Assembly: GCF_900100845.1 (NCBI RefSeq)
Contig: NZ_FNFP01000001.1
Location: 186,001 to 250,000 of the forward strand
From: Natronincola ferrireducens
GTDB taxonomy: Bacteria; Bacillota; Clostridia; Peptostreptococcales; Natronincolaceae
Direction of reading: 5' to 3'
Length of the DNA: 64,000 nucleotides
Each line of letters begins with the position of its first letter. Within the stretch, counting starts at the first letter, position 1. Shown piece by piece: positions 63,776 through 64,000 of this stretch. Under the pieces are notes generated by a model that worked only from the letters and a program-made list of their open reading frames with translations, was not told the origin of the DNA and made no database searches. A program made the translations under genes and the position numbers.

Positions 63776-63865
63776 GCATGAACATACAAAATTTTACAAT
63801 TAAGAGGATAAAATGACATCGACGGCGAATAAAAACAAATAAAAATCAAAATGGGGGGAATAGGG

Positions 63866-64000
63866 TTGGGAAAAAGGTTTGGTAAGAAGAACTTAAGTTT
63901 AGTGATAATTTTATTATTGTTGATAAGTAGTATAACAGGGGTACTAGAAGGAATAAATGCCCAAGGGGTCACATTACCTGTTACACAGCTATTAAATGGT
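63866..64000 (+). CDS. Partial exported protein, truncated by the window end
   Basis: 45 codons open to the window end. Basic start (LGKRFGKKN), hydrophobic core (about 10-24) and a small-residue region ending near INAQG, consistent with a signal peptide. The TTG at 63866 fits the GGGGGGAA site; the in-frame ATG at 63851 is an alternative that would place that site inside the gene. Too little is present for a family call. Confidence 0.6.
   Translation, partial: MGKRFGKKNLSLVIILLLLISSITGVLEGINAQGVTLPVTQLLNG

Overview
The window reads as the chromosome of a low-GC, Gram-positive, endospore-forming and flagellated anaerobe of the Clostridia. Alkaliphilus/Natronincola-like relatives are my best guess; this is inferred from gene content, not from a search. 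Evidence: sporulation genes (spoIID, spoIIQ-type, spoIIID, ywmB), flagellar rod genes, Spo0A-box-like and sigma-F-like sites, a sodium-type F-ATP synthase, an NhaC antiporter, and amino-acid and keto-acid catabolic cassettes. All convincing genes but one are on the + strand. I see no tRNA, rRNA, CRISPR array or intact insertion sequence.

The backbone is an old Firmicutes housekeeping block whose order recalls the Bacillus subtilis rpmE-to-fabZ region: rpmE, tdk, yqhQ, prmC, prfA, a ZIP transporter, a FHA/FtsW/PBP trio, sua5, ywlE-type phosphatase, rpiB, upp, comEB, a tagO/wecA-type gene, wecB, the whole atp operon, ywmB, murA, spoIID, spoIIQ, spoIIID, mbl, two FlgF/FlgG-type rod genes, a rod-binding FlgJ-like gene and fabZ. 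The window ends in a truncated exported-protein gene.

Five accessory cassettes interrupt this backbone. (1) 1.3-10.2 kb: a complete branched-chain-type ABC importer, an ATC-hydrolase-family enzyme, DhaK and DhaL without DhaM, and a GAF/PAS/AAA+/Fis regulator. (2) 22.4-28.0 kb: NhaC antiporter, M20 hydrolase, amidohydrolase and a BTAD-type regulator. (3) 30.0-33.0 kb: DUF3870, class III aminotransferase and a beta-keto acid cleavage (BKACE) enzyme. (4) 33.2-37.7 kb: a MacB/HlyD-like export system. (5) 38.1-43.0 kb: a poly-gamma-glutamate locus in the gene order capB-C-A-D-E, including a gamma-glutamyltransferase and a terminal small membrane protein.

The most striking single system is the ATP synthase (45.0-52.9 kb). 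It has two rotor genes: a normal 88-residue c subunit with the full sodium signature, and a fused four-helix c subunit whose second hairpin has Gln in place of the ion-binding Glu. This predicts a mixed F/V-like rotor with fewer ion sites than hairpins.

The intergenic DNA is also patterned. AT-rich heptad inverted repeats recur between genes, often inside operons, and five of them end in a small covarying GC hairpin touching the next Shine-Dalgarno. A separate ~190-bp repeat occurs twice in opposite orientation with its internal modules permuted. Two catabolic operons carry a palindrome exactly between their -35 and -10 boxes.
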